NCBI RefSeq assembly: GCF_050948215.1
Contig: NC_135150.1
Location: forward strand, 15,851,943-15,915,942
Source of the DNA: Halictus rubicundus
Lineage: Eukaryota > Arthropoda > Insecta > Hymenoptera > Halictidae
Direction: 5' to 3'
DNA: 64,000 nucleotides
The notes below the pieces were generated by a model. It searched no databases. It saw nothing but the letters and a program-made list of their open reading frames with translations, and was not told the DNA's origin. The translations under genes were made by a program, and so were the position numbers. Below, piece after piece: positions 36,277 through 49,331 of this stretch. Numbering within the stretch: the first letter of the stretch is position 1; every line of letters starts with the position of its first letter.

Positions 36277-36640
36277 TAACACTAGGTTTACGGAGCACTA
36301 AGAGTGACTCACATTGCGTTGTAAAAATAAAAAAATTGTAGTTATTTGGATTTTCAGCCATTTTTATTGTAATATGTGCTCAAAGAAACGAATCTATTGA
36401 ACAATTCTTCACAAGAGCGTCCTTTCACTCTTAACCTTTAGGACTTGAGTGGCGACTCTGAGGCGCCACTACAAATTACTATAATATTTTTTGCATCAGT
36501 TTCGCATGCATAAAATGAAAAAAAAAATTATCTAGATAGATAGAAATGTTTTCGAGTTAAAATAGTTCCGAGTGCAGAGGGTTAGTAATTGTGAATTTAA
36601 AAATTTTGAGTCCGTCATTTTGACGGGTCTGGAGTTAAAC
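36277..36640. mobile_element. MITE family D (copy 2) with a nested TTAA element
   Basis: The left end AACACTAGGTTTACGGAGCA and right block GTCATTTTGACGGGTCTGGA match family D at 8631. The extra length comes from an internal insertion at 36431-36585. Confidence 0.65.
36431..36585. mobile_element. TTAA-type MITE (family B-like) nested in family D
   Basis: The left end TTAACCTTTAGGACTTGAGT and right end CGAGTGCAGAGGGTTAG are inverted and resemble the family B ends (TTAACCCTTTGCACTCG). About 155 bp; the right TTAA is mutated to TTAG. Confidence 0.55.
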
Positions 36641-37323
36641 CGACGAGAGTCGCGATTATTTTTGCGCGAACCTAATGAACAGTAGAACCGAGCGAAAAGG
36701 TCGATCGTCGGTCAGCCGGGATTTCGTTCGCGCCAGTTTCATCCCCGACGATCGCGTACTCTCCGGGAACGTAATCGGTTAATTGTTTTCGAGCGAGTGC
36801 ATCATTCACCGGCATTGATCAATGACGCAGATCATACGAATTGGCATACGCACACGGCGGCGAGCGTGTCTCGCTGACTACTAACGACGAGTAATTTGCG
36901 AGTTCCTTTGAATGCGCCTCGGAGGAGGAACTCCGGAGTCGCCGTAGGAACGACAGAATAGCTCCTCTTGGCTGAATGCACTTGACCCGGTTCGCCATGC
37001 CGGCGTCGCTGTCGCCTCGCTCAGTGAAAGCAAAATCGAAATCGAACACACCCCGGGACTCGATTTATTTTTCACTTCCGTCTCCCCGGCGGCAGAACTT
37101 TCTGGTCCAGCTGTTCGATCGCGATCTCTTGTACCCTTGAATGATTTACTCGCGCGCCAGCGCAGCGCTGTCTACGCGAAAACATTGGGTCCGAAATGTC
37201 ACTGGTATCGCGTACAGGTACCGTTCCTCGATCTCTTAGAACGTTCAAAAGGACAGCGCGTAAATACAACATCGACGCCAGCGTATCGGTGAGACGATAC
37301 TAATCCAGTGACAAAACTTGTTT
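36641..37323. other. gene-free CpG-rich stretch
   Basis: CpG-rich DNA between two MITEs. Open frames on the minus strand (60-76 codons) show no domain. Possible regulatory DNA, unproven. Confidence 0.35.
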
Positions 37324-38052
37324 CAGAGTTGGGCAGTAATTAATTATATGACTATTTAATTACATCTTCAATTACACGAGCAAAAGTGGACTATAATTTC
37401 AATAAGAAAACGGTTAAATGGTCCAAAACATAAAAATTAGTGGTTTGAAAGAACAATTACAGTGAAGTAATTGTTAGACTCAATTGCGATTACTGTAATC
37501 GTGTTAAGTAATTGCAATTACTCCTTTCGATTATTGTAATTGTAATTGAGGCTGCCGATTACAATTACTTCTTGAATGTAAGTAATTGCAATTATTTGTA
37601 ATTCAAATTACCTTGTAATTGGAATTTAAATCTTAGCAATTAAAATTACATTGTAATTGCAGTGATTGAATTACAAATACCAACAAAATTGAGTACTTGA
37701 ACAAAAGTCGACTTGGCCGCATTTTATACATAGGTACAAAAATAAATAGGTATCTAATTACATTTTTTAGTGCCATTTTGGGGACAAGTAATTGCAACTA
37801 CCAATTACAATTACTTGAAATTGCAGAAATAAAATTACAATTACATATAATTGTAATTGGTAATTGCAATTAATTTGGCTCAACCAGTAGTTGTATATGC
37901 TGACCACAATTACAATTACAGTGATTCCATCAAGTAATTGCAAATACCAATTACAATTAGATGTAATTGTAATTTTATTTCTGCAATTTCAAATTACAGG
38001 AATTTGGTACGTAATTGTAATTGTAATTGAAATTACGTTTTGCCCAACTCTG
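37324..38052. mobile_element. non-autonomous hAT element with perfect 8-bp target duplication (family J)
   Basis: The terminal inverted repeat CAGAGTTGGGCA at the left is mirrored by TGCCCAACTCTG at the right, the classic hAT end. The 8 bp ACTTGTTT directly precede (37316-37323) and directly follow (38053-38060) the element, the target-site length expected for hAT. The 729-bp interior is almost entirely variations of GTAATTGCAATTAC and TAATTGTAATTG and encodes no transposase. Confidence 0.93.
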
Positions 38053-38174
38053 ACTTGTTTGTTCTCCATAATTTTTTTACAGAACGTTTACTATAATATA
38101 TTTGTGACATTTTTCGGATTAAAATGACCAAACACGGTGCAATTTGGATCGTGTTTACTTGTTTAATTCACGTA

Positions 38175-38197
38175 CAGTAGAACCTCGATTATCCCAG
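38175..38197 (+). mobile_element. solitary pogo/Tigger-like terminus
   Basis: TA followed by CAGTAGAACCTCGATTATCC closely resembles pogo-type terminal repeats. No matching inverted end was found in the next few hundred bases, so this is probably a truncated remnant. Confidence 0.45.
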
Positions 38198-39469
38198 CAA
38201 TTACCTAGTTACAATGTTAGATTACTGATTTGTATAATGATTTTGTGTCATTTCGATCAGAAGAATGTGACAAATATGTTGGTAAAAGTTTCATTGAAAA
38301 AGTCGTTAAAAACAGAAGAGTTTTATTATTGGATTAACATTTTGTCTCGCTAAATACATGTTTTACGAATGACAAAAAATGTCCATAATTAACCAAACGT
38401 TAAGTTTCACTTTTGTGAATTTGAAGTTACCATAAAAGAATTTTTAAACTGAGTAGCTACATTACTAATTAGCTTGAGGATTTTTATGCAAAATAATGCT
38501 TGTCAGGGAGCAGTGTTTGCATAAAAATGTGCTCCTCCTTTTAACAATTTCAATAAGCTCGACACATTATGCAACAGTGCATAGTTGCCATGAGTGCATA
38601 AAATCCGTGCAGCGTATAATGTTACACGATAAAATTCTCGGATAAAATAGGCAAGCAAGCACGCACAATTTTTCCAAATTGACGCAAAGAAACAGGAGTT
38701 TTCGTGAAACCGATTTTCGCGAAACATTGTGAGCGTAAATACAGTTGCGCGACGAGGGCTACGAACCTCAACACGATCGATCGTAAAAACGACATTTCAC
38801 GCTCTGTCATTTATCAATCGATCCCCGGTTGCACAATAGATCGGATCAGAAACACTGTCGACGGCGAACCGATTTTTCGTGATTTGCGAGCGGAGATTTT
38901 CAAGCAGCACGCGACACCGGGTAAAGGCGACCGCGATGTTTCTTTTCGCGCGCCGGAGAAACTCGTAAATCCGACTGCCGTTCGGTAACGACAGCCGGAG
39001 TGTTTACGTAATGACGGATTTTACTTATTGTTCGAAATCTATGTCACGAAGATCAACGGACCGATACCGAGGGCGAGGGAAAGTAATCGCGAATGGGAAC
39101 GAACCGAGTCGAGCCGGGTCACAGGAACATGATCGCAACGATCATGCAAATGGGGTGTGAGTCACTTAATTAGGGGTTCAATAGCTGTACTAACTTCCGA
39201 TTACTATACAAGCTCATTATGCATTGTGCCGATTTCTCGGAGTTTTCTGCACCTCGTCCGTATTTTTCAGCGCGTTTCTTGCTAATTCGCCTGATTCCGC
39301 TGCGGATTTTTATGCAAAGCAAAAGCTCATCAAGTCAATTGTGGAGAGCAGGAGTTTAATGAAAATGTATTCCTTCCTTTGATAATTTTAGTAAATTTCC
39401 TAAATTCCTTTAATGCCTTCACAGATTTATATTTTATTTATTCATTTTTATCAGAGTAATTATGTTCGA
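38198..39469. other. gene-free stretch
   Basis: No coding exon or complete element recognised. A CpG-rich patch lies at 38.7-39.1 kb. Single K-like ends (GGATTTTTATGCAAA) occur near 38478 and 39304. Confidence 0.4.
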
Positions 39470-39752
39470 TTATATTATTGTATATTTTGGTATATTATAA
39501 TATTTCGTTGTATATTATACTATATTCATGTACATTACCGTACGTTCTAGTATATTATACTATATTCATGTATATTACAGTACATTCTAGTATATTATAC
39601 TATATTCATGTATATTACTAGTACATTCTAGTACATCATACTACATTATAGTATATTTTAGTATACTATACTATATTCTAGTATATTTAAGTATATTATA
39701 CTACATTCTAGTATATTTTAGTATACTATACTATATTCTAGTATATTTTAGC
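39470..39752. repeat. AT-rich minisatellite, ~40-bp unit decaying into shorter repeats
   Basis: Units such as TATATTATACTATATTCATG plus TATATTACAGTACATTCTAG repeat with a period near 40 bp between 39550 and 39640. Beyond that it becomes irregular GTATATTTTA / CTATATTCTA repeats. Confidence 0.85.
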
Positions 39753-39756
39753 GTCC

Positions 39757-39890
39757 TGATAGGTCCGTGTTTTTTCTTAATAACTCTGGAATAAAGTCGC
39801 GAAGAACATTTTCTCAAAGGAAAAAGTTTCTTGAAATAACCACAGGAATCACCACTTTCAAGGAAATAAAAGATTTTTGGGACAACCCTG
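39757..39890. mobile_element. half copy of the long-inverted-repeat MITE family G
   Basis: Matches the right arm of the element at 52597: TTAATAACTCTGGAATAAAG, GAACATTTTCTCAAAGGAAA, then TTTTTGGGACAACCCT at the end. The left arm is missing. Confidence 0.6.
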
Positions 39891-41948
39891 TATATTAAAG
39901 TACTACTGTGCCACTTCAAAAGAATAGTCCAAATAACAGATCTTTTCACTAGGTTTTAGCGGAGTCATTGTTTGTAGAAATAGTTATAGGGAAGATGGGA
40001 CGCACATATTACGATTTACGTTATCGCTTCGCGTGGAACGCCAGTGTCAATATCGTTTCAAAGAAATGACCCACTGCGAAATGTGGCTAATGCTAAACCG
40101 TTATAGTAAACATCGGTCAAAAGTGCTGAGCCATTGCTGTGACCACCGAAAGGTAAAAGTGTGGCTTAACCTAACGTTCGAATTATGCTGCGAAATGTCA
40201 ATGTCCTTTCACATGTACAGATTCCAAGAAGTTGTCTTTTTATTAGTCGAGTATTCAGTTATTTCATCAACTTTGTACGAATGCTTTTAATCAAATCGAT
40301 ATTGTCTTTAGATTTTTGTGAAAAATTCTTACAACGTGCCAACACGTTCCGTGGAATTTTTTAAACAAGATTTTTTGTTAGGTCCAGCAAGACCACGTCT
40401 GGTTCGCGTCTAAAAACGAATGTAGCAATTAGTTACGGTGCACCGGACCGCGTCATGGATGTAATCCAATCGAACAACGATACAGGTATACGTACACAAA
40501 AAAGCTGATAGTAAATGGGAGCAGTATTATGCAAGCGAGGGTGTCATTTTACAACCGGTTGTCGGATCTACGTGGAAAAGTTTAAGAAATTCTGATCTCA
40601 CGAAATTCTTCTGTCTTTCACAACGGGAAAGATAACATATTTTTTGTTCTGTTTTAAACTGTTATTAAAGACCTCGACGCATTTTTTAGCCACTTTTTAA
40701 TAACGGGGTAAGCTCGTTGTCTATCTTCTACATATATTATATCTTGACAACTGTAACAATAATGGAACATTACTAAAAAATAAAATGAATGGTTCATGTA
40801 GCTGGCTCGCCTCAGTAAAATAACTTCTAATTACAAAAGATTAAAAAATATTTTTCTGATCGCGTGATATTGAGTGTCAATACTTTGAACAAATTCTGTG
40901 ACTCGATTTAAATCTAAATTTAAACACGCATTGTCGATTCCAGCGTGAAAATTCTCAGGAATGGAATTCGAATAAAAATCGTTCGACTGCTAAGAAGACG
41001 CCATGATTACGATCGAATTCCAGAAACGGGAAAAAAGAAACGAACTCGATTTCTCGATTGTTCGAATTCCAGGGAACCGATATAATCGATGGGCAGGGTT
41101 TGTTATTATTGATGCACGCGCGACTCGAATGTCTTTTCGAGTCGCTTACGTCGTTTCATTCTCACGCGCGACAATAAGATAATATCGTAATGGCGCTCTT
41201 GAGGGCTGGTTCTCGCTTTAAATTGCGTCCAGTTTACGGTACGACGACCCATTCCCATTTTTTAATCATATTTTGACCTACCTTCTGTTCTCCTCTTATT
41301 ATCTCATTCACTTTTTTTCGCGACTCTTTTTTTTTTATGGCGTGTTACTGACCAAACAAACTGTATTAATGACCATCTACGTAACGTAAGCAGAAAGATT
41401 GTATTATACGTTAATGAAAGTGCAATTTAAAAATTGATTTCAATATAGATTTTATGCATCTATGACAAGAATGATTAGAAGAAATACAGAACTGTGGAAA
41501 ACGTGACATGCATTTATTTCTTGTTTTAATTTCGATTCATTAAAATTGTTAAGAGAAGGAATGCATTTTTATTTAACTTCTGGTTTTGACAGTTGACTTA
41601 GACAATTTTTATTTCGCATAGAAATTTGCAGTGCAGTGCTATTTATAAATGAGTGTGAGTTAAAAATGGTGTAAGACAAAACAGCTAATTATTGGACGTT
41701 GAGGGATTAAGTAAACGTTCTATAAAACATAACAATATGGAGGGATGTTACGTTTATCTTATGCAAGCCACCTGCTTTATTTATCAATTTGCAAAACATA
41801 TTTTTGGAGGTATTTCCTGTAGACACATTAATCTTTCTATTGTTCCTAGTACAGTAGCTTTTCATCTAATTTATTCGTCAGGAACTGAGTAATTGAATAA
41901 CTATTATGACGTTATGTTAGAATGTTTTAGCATCGTCTTCAATTTGAA
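39891..41948. other. gene-free stretch
   Basis: No coding exon or RNA gene recognised. It has mixed AT-rich DNA and a CpG-rich patch around 41.0-41.25 kb with small local palindromes. Confidence 0.4.
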
Positions 41949-42140
41949 AGGTTTACGGGGCACTGAAAGTGACTATTATCCATTACATTATAAAAATCAC
42001 AAGAATGTGTCTATCCAAATTTTTCTCTATTTTTCCCATAGTTCATATCCAAAAAAATAAATTTCTAGTAAAAATTAAAATTAAATTAACGAATTAAAAA
42101 TATTCGAATCCGTCATTTCGGGGGCTCTCGTAAACCTGTA
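41949..42140. mobile_element. MITE family D (copy 3)
   Basis: Left GGTTTACGGGGCACTGAAAG and right GTCATTTCGGGGGCTCTCGT, then AAACCTG, aligned with family D. About 192 bp, ends degraded. Confidence 0.55.
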
Positions 42141-43672
42141 AATTAGGTCAATAGTGAAATGTCACGGAAACGACGGAACTCAATGATCCGGGACACGTTT
42201 CCAATTCAAGGTTCGCCGCGGGTTACATATGGCGGGTTGCGAGACGAGTATGGAGTCTCCATACTGATTCCAACTCCTTGAAACGAGTTAGTGTCGCGGC
42301 AGACGAAGGTTAGAATATCGCGGAAAGACGGACGATCGAAGGTTGCGAAAATCGAACGCCTGGTTCGCGGTTTTCCTCGCTGTTCGAATAAATTGTGACC
42401 TTTAAAAAAAAAAACAGAAAAAATATTAGATACGCAGAGGGAGGAACGAAACAGGGAATCTTTCAGGAAGAGGATACTTAGCACTCGGCTCGTCCACAAA
42501 GTCCGACGATGCACGAGTTATGCAATTACATTTGTAATGGGCCAACATTCAGCTCCGACAACGCTCCGGCAATTCGCGGTAATTACTATGTGCCCGTGTC
42601 TTGTAATCCGTTGCGGGTCACGTCGTCTGCTAAGACATCGTCTCACGAAAGAAAGAAGTGGAAATGGAGACGCATGTATACCAGAGATCCAAGACAATTT
42701 TTCTGATAAGTTTCAGAACTCGTAATTAGACCGTCTTTGCGCGACACAAAAATTGTTTAGATCAACTGACGGAAACCGAAGGTAACCCCCTTGCACTGCG
42801 ATTTATATTACAGTTACAGTAATTCGAACCTTTTCGTCGTTCCTAATTACCTAGAAGAACAAGAAAATTTGTATCTACTGTATGTCCATGTGTCTCCCAT
42901 ATTGACAACGATCTTTAATCATGTACTCATTGCGGGCGAGATAGCATCAAGAAAGAAGTAGTTAAAATTTCATAAAAAATTGTTCTGCGCACTGAAAGAG
43001 TTGACAAATCAATTACAAATAAAAATTATAAAGCAAGACGCAGCGTCATTTCGAAAAAATTCTTGAAAATGGTTTTTTTTGGCAGCGTTTACCCTTCTGT
43101 TTTCCATCGAGGATTTCAAATAAATAAATTAAAAATGAACGAAACTCGTGTGTTGGAAGAATCTACAGTCGAGAAAAGTTTGACTGTATCCACGCCATTT
43201 TGAGTGCGAGTCTTGCGGAAACGATGTGTCGCTCGTAAATATTCCCGGTGCCTTCGATTCATTATATCACTGTTCTCCCGCATTGCGAGCAGAAAAAAAT
43301 GGTAGAATTTATGGAAAGAGGGGGTCCTGTATCTCAGCATATTATCTCGATCCGTGGATCTCGAAGGCAGCCCTATCGACGGACATTGAAATCGCCGCGT
43401 GAGCCGTGAATTACTGTAATTCGCGACAGGGTAGGAGGAGTCATGGGCACACAGTAGTCTTATGAGAAAGCATAGTGTTTACCGGCGGCTGTGCTCGTTG
43501 CGTAACATTTCGATAGACATCTGTACACCCTGAGGATTCTGTAAAATAATTTAACCGAATCGCGACTTGCACCGAAAAACTCGACGAGCATTTTTCTCTG
43601 TCTCTCGACTTCGAATTCGAATCGGATTTCTCTCGGTGGTTTGACCTTTCGTTTTACATTGCTATAGGTATA
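42141..43672. other. gene-free stretch
   Basis: CpG-rich at 42.15-42.7 kb with short open frames on both strands, then AT-rich. Nothing recognisable. Confidence 0.4.
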
Positions 43673-43873
43673 ATTAGACTGCAGATTTTATGCAAAATAA
43701 GAATCTACCTGAATTGCAACAAACTGAAATCAAGTAGAAAATTAGTTTCTTCTTTGATATATTTAGTAGACTGAAAATAGTACAACAGTGTTATTAAATT
43801 CTTTTAATATTTCTTTACTGTTTGAAATAATGTTCATTTTGGTCACAAATGCGTAAAATCTGCAGTCCAGTTG
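43673..43873. mobile_element. MITE family K (copy 3)
   Basis: Inverted ends ATTAGACTGCAGATTTTATG and GCGTAAAATCTGCAGTCCAG, about 200 bp. Two further single K ends lie just downstream (about 44048-44073 and 44154-44178), so the locus has been hit or duplicated repeatedly. Confidence 0.75.
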
Positions 43874-46800
43874 TAATTAAACTACGCAGCTGAGTGTAAA
43901 ATAAAAATGTTCTACATATATCAATTGCAAGAGACAAGATTAGAAATAGAATTTTAGAATTTTATAGGAACTAAGTAAGCATTTATTTTGCTCATGAATA
44001 ATTTTTATATATTAAAAGTGGTATAGCGACATTGTTAAACATTTAGTCATAAATGCATAAAATCCGCAGTCTAATGATTTCAATTGGTCCTAACATTATT
44101 TCTAAATTCTTCCAACACTTTTCTTATTTTCTATCTCGCCTCTCACTTTGTCATAAACGCGTAAAATCCGCAGTTAGGTGTAATGGAATTTATGGTTGAG
44201 CATCTTGAAGAACGTGAAAGGAAGAAGAGTTGAAAGAAGAAGTAGAATGTCAGTCTTCATTGTTTCGAGATGATGTACGGGTATAAAATGAGTTCGATTG
44301 ATCCGAGAAAGAAATAGATCCTTTTTACATGGAAGTGTGGATAAATGATTGATAGGGTCCAATTACGCTTCCGTCGTCGGGCATCGACGTGCACTATAAT
44401 CTCGAAGGGAATGTTAATGATCCTGTCGATCAGGAATTCAAAGTATAAATATCCCTGGCTCTTTCTATTTTGTAATTTCACTGAGAGGTGACGCGTGGTA
44501 TCCGCCATCTTCTTGCGGAGCGGAATTATAGGCGTTCTACGCTTATCGAACTCTCTTGAAAATATTACAAGAATTTTTTGGTCGTAAGTGGTTCAGCGTC
44601 GGCCTTCCGCGTTATTGTTGGACGCTCGAACGCTTAATGAATAATAAATTCTTGCGAGAAACTTATCTACGCGATAAATCAAATTGCTCCAGTGATATCC
44701 GTAATTAATCATTCCGGCTGTCAGGTATCTACATTGGAACCATTTTTCTGCGTTTTGTCACAAATGGCGGAAGACGAATCAATACTCGCGAAGAGCATAA
44801 ATTTATAAATTTTATTAATGTATTGAATTTTACTTCTAACAAGTGGCTCTTGTTTCAAACCATTTATTATATCTTTCGAATTGGCGATCATTTTTCGTTT
44901 TTAAAATAAATACTGCCGTTCGCATTGTTATAAAATACTACGTGAAATTTTCTAAATGCTTCCACGCTCATGTATATGCCTACAAAAAACTACTGTATCT
45001 ATAATTGTATACTGAAATATGGTCGCTAATGACGTCGATGTTAATGCGACATTTATAAATAGAACGTTAAAAAAAAACTACGTGAAATTTTAGGATCATA
45101 GACTGCGGATTTTGTATGCAGTTGTGATATTCATATTCCGAGACCATTGGTTATTGAAACATGTCAGTGTGGAAGGTTTTTTAAACGGAAGATTTCAGTG
45201 GCAACAACTGGCGTCCTTCGAGCTTCGACTACGGTCGGTCGAGTAAACAATTTACATCAAACAATTAAAACACGGTCCGTTGTCCTGTTTGTCAAACAAT
45301 GTCGACCGATACTTCTTGAACTTCGCGCGCCCGGTTCTCCGTTATCAATAGCTTTGAAAACAATCGGTAATTTGATAAAGGCATCGCCAGCTATGATCGA
45401 CAACTCTGGTATGGAATGACGTTTTACCGCGTTTTTCTTTACACAATTGTCGATACACTGAAATCATGTTTCTGTTTAATCGAACGGAACATTCCATGCG
45501 GAATTCTCAGTCGCTCTGATCGTGTGGATTCAGGATTTCAGGAAAAGAAATTGCCATTTGTTAAGGACAAAACTGATGGAAAATTTGAGCTCCGGAATCT
45601 CGAAACGGTGGTTTCGACCTTATTAACGAACCAGTTAATTGCTCCAATTTACGCAGGCCCTGCTTCATTACTAAGGAAGTGGTAGGATGATTAGATAGCA
45701 CTAGTTGCACTGTGTATCGACGTTTGCAATGAAAGGTACAAATATTGTTATAAAATCGGTTCTGCACGATGATCAGTCACGGGGATCCAACGAAGCGTGT
45801 TGCTTGTGCAGGGAAGTGATTTTTTATAACAATCCTGGAAGTGGGCGGCCATGACTATAGTCTGGAATTAAGTGAATGCACACTCGGAAGGTGTTATCGT
45901 GCACACAGTGGAATCTTAGAGCTGAAATTCATTTTTTAAATTCTTCAATCAATTGTGAAAAGTGATCGGATATTTGAAAATTATTAAGTTTCTGTGTTTG
46001 CCATTGTCATGTTCGTGTCTCTAAAGTCTAAAAACAATTTGATCAGTTCTAATGACAAGGCTGTGCATGAGTCCTGATTATCAATATTCACCGAAATGTT
46101 GCTTCAATTCTTTTTTCGAATGTCAAATATACATTAGCATTTTACTATATTTACATGTTAATCGATCTTAGTCGAGAAATAGCTAATAATTTATTACCCG
46201 TTGCTGAAAAATTAGAATTTAAATGGGACGCTGTGTGAAAATGGACCGAGCTTTCAAGAGAAACAAAGACAAACAGTTAAGAATACCGTGGTAAAAAAAT
46301 TTAATAAATCCAAAGCTGCAGTGAATCGCTTTGACGCGTGAACGGCTCAATTAGAAATAAAGGGACGTCGCCGAAAAACAAAATGGTAACACGGTAATCA
46401 CGAAGTTGCCTCGACGCTGGGAACGATAACTAACCAGCGACGTTTGCAAAGTAACAATTGATGAATGGCTCGCGGGAGACAGTGAAAAAGTGCAACGTTC
46501 GGCTTATCAGTCGCGTTCATCGTGCAAACGTAGGTTGCATAACCCCGCCGGAGTTACTGCCGCGAGCCTTTGCGGTTTCCGACACATTTCTGGACCCGAA
46601 CCGTGCGCGTTGCATCGCAATGCACCGCCGCCGGTTTGCCGATAAACATCCAATTGCTGATCAAACTACCAAACACGCGGGTTCGGTTCTTGCTCGATAA
46701 ACGCGAATCGCATTCGGAGTGCAGTTCCCTCGGCGCGGCGCAACAATCGCCGCGGAAGATTCTTCGCGAATGAATTAAAGATGAGGGAAGGTCGGCTCGA

Positions 46801-48028
46801 AGAACGAGAAGACCGTGATGCGAAGGCTAGACAATAGATAATAACGGACGAACGAGCGGCAGACAATCGCGCAACCTACAGAATTCTGTTCTGTCAATCG
46901 ATTTGATTTACACACTGCGGATCTTCATGCGAAACAAATCCTGCATTTCTTGCAGGAAACGGGAGCTAGGCATTTTTGTCTTTCTTCAATGATTTTAATA
47001 GGTCGAAAGTAATGCGTGGATATTTTTCAGTTGAATAGTAACCTTGAGTAAAGGTCTAGGTTACGTGTACAATATAAGTTAGGGAACCCAATTACTGTGG
47101 CGGTATAAATATGCCTATATTATACCTTTTTTTAAAGCTTAATGAATATAAAAATTGAGATATTAAATTTTTTTTATTAAAATCAGTTAACGTTATAATA
47201 CTGTAGAATATTAAAGCGTAATGAATATTATCTTCTTTTAAAAATAAGTATAAATAATAAAGACATTGTGGTACCCCCACAGTAATTGGGTCCCTTACCC
47301 GATGTAGGTTCCCATTAAATTCTTTAAACTTTTCTGTTGTTTCACAATTGACTCGGTTTTGTTTTAATGCATAAAATCTGCAATCTATTAAGTAATCTAT
47401 TAAGCAGTCGAAGTCATGTCACTGAGAAATTTCATCAGCGAAGTTTCATCAGCCTCGGTGATGTCCAAAAATACTTATTTCCCACCGCGATAATGGAAAA
47501 GAGTATTTTCAAATTATGATTTGCTATTTGCGGAGATCTCATGAATCTAATGAATTTTATTTTCTGTGATTTCAATTAAGTTTTCACCGCGAACTCCGGT
47601 TTACACGATAATCATTCGCGGGTAGATTGATTCTTCGGAGCGGAAACAGCATCACAGACGTTACGAGCGGTGTACGTAAAACCATTATGTAAAAGTCATG
47701 ACATTTATATTGACAATCTGACCACTGTCACGGTCGGAACACTCCGAATGTCGATGCAGGTACTAAAACGCTTTGTTTATATGTGTGTGTTCGAACGCGT
47801 TCAAACCACAAACTTTACCGAAGCCAATTCGAATTCCGAGAATCGCAATCGTTGCAGGGTGGTCTAGTTGTCTTTGCAAAATAGAATTACCTAGTCGTGT
47901 TAATGTAAGATGAAATATTTCTTATGTCATTCGCAAAATCACAGTTTAATTAGCGAGTGCATCAAAACCGCAGTCTATTTGTTACAAATGAAATTGTATT
48001 GGCTTTGCTTGTTTCGTGATAGCCATCA
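43874..48028. other. gene-free stretch with scattered solitary K-family ends
   Basis: No coding exon recognised; frames at 45147-45419 and 45416-45685 have no domain features. Solitary family K termini occur near 45099 (ATAGACTGCGGATTTTG), 46912 (ACACTGCGGATCTTCATGC), 47368 (GCATAAAATCTGCAATCTA) and 47960 (CAAAACCGCAGTCTATT). A CpG-rich block lies at 46.4-46.9 kb. Confidence 0.4.
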
Positions 48029-48446
48029 CTAGACTGCGGACCCTTAGGCAAAATAAAACAAAAATTTCTGATATCATTTATAACGAACGGGAACTAAATA
48101 TATAAATTTTCTATACCATTTATAACGAACTGGAACTGAACATAAATTTTCTATACCATTTGTAACGAACGGGAACTAAATATAAATTTTCTATACTATT
48201 TATAACGAACAGGAACAAAATGACTAAATAAATGATAAAATATTGAATATCATTAGTGACGAACGGGAACCGAATGAATAAATAAATAATAAAATGTTGA
48301 ATATCGTTAGTAACGAACAGGAACAAAATAAAAGTTCCCTTCTTTAATAATTCTAATAAATTGAAAATAATTTACCATAGATCTTAAACTCTTTTACTGT
48401 CTCAAATGCCTATGAATTTTTGTTATAAACGCATTTCGCAGTCTAG
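48029..48446. mobile_element. MITE family K (copy 4) enlarged by internal tandem repeats
   Basis: The ends CTAGACTGCGGACCC and TTTCGCAGTCTAG are inverted. The interior at 48068-48324 contains six copies of a unit centred on ACGAACGGGAAC (variants ACGAACTGGAAC and ACGAACAGGAAC) spaced roughly 40-60 bp, making this copy about twice the usual length. Confidence 0.75.
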
Positions 48447-48810
48447 TCCTCGCGTTCGCGTTCAAGGACAGAAATTGAATCGGTAGCATTATCGAAGAAC
48501 AGTTCGGTTATCCCGCGAGCCTCGGGACAAGCGAAACAAACATTTATGGGTTAATTGGCATATTCCTATTCGTCCAATAACCTGCTGAAAACTCGTACCA
48601 GTAACCGGATGTACGGTATGCGACGGTCATAAATGGAGAATCAGCTGACATGCACAGAAGTTGACCAAGCAAAGTTGGTCGCAACCAAGCAACGGTATCG
48701 CCTCGAAAAGTGTCACGGTTGGCTCGTCGACGTCATGTCAAAAATCGCCACCAGGCTGTTGAACCGTCAATTTTTTTTTATTTTTGCAGACTAACAATCA
48801 TTCTTTTTTA

Positions 48811-49037
48811 TTAACCCTTTGCACTCGAAGCTATTTTAACCCCAAAACGAAACATTTCTTCCGACCTAGAATATTTCCCTTCTACATATATTTTTTCATG
48901 TTATACATACGAAAATGGTGCAATTTACTCCTACAATACTGAAATGTTTAGTAATTTATTAAATACAAACGAGTTTAATAATTTAAAAAATATTTTGAAT
49001 AATGCCTTACAGTCACCATTCGAGTGCTAAGGGTTAA
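48811..49037. mobile_element. TTAA-flanked MITE, family B (copy 2, intact)
   Basis: A 227-bp element with TTAACCCTTTGCACTCGAAG at the left and CATTCGAGTGCTAAGGGTTAA (read CACCATTCGAGTGC, then TAAGGGTTAA) at the right. TTAA on both sides. It serves as the intact reference for the interrupted copy at 12975. Confidence 0.82.
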
Positions 49038-49184
49038 CTATTTACACTACAGATTACAAATTACATTAAAACTTTTTAAAGTTGGCTTCTATTAAGATTA
49101 CCCCAAAATTACGAAAATTCAAAGTATTATATATGTTAAAGCTAGAAGGTGTTTTATTTCTCCGATTTACAAAATCACAATAAG

Positions 49185-49331
49185 TAGATTGCAGATTTTA
49201 TGCATTTATCAAAAAGGAGAAGTTTGGACGGAAAACGTTGAAAAGTTTATAGAAAAATACTGTTGTACTATCTTTAACTTGTTAAAATTGTTAAGAAGAA
49301 AACTAAAATGTAGGTGAAATCCGCAGTCGAG
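49185..49331. mobile_element. MITE family K (copy 5)
   Basis: Inverted ends TAGATTGCAGATTTTATGCA and GAAATCCGCAGTCGA, about 147 bp, a few hundred bases upstream of the MFSD6-like start codon. Confidence 0.65.

Noticed and set aside
45147..45685. two consecutive ~90-codon plus-strand frames
   Set aside because: Different frames with no recognisable domain. Considered as transposase remnants, but no motif supports it.
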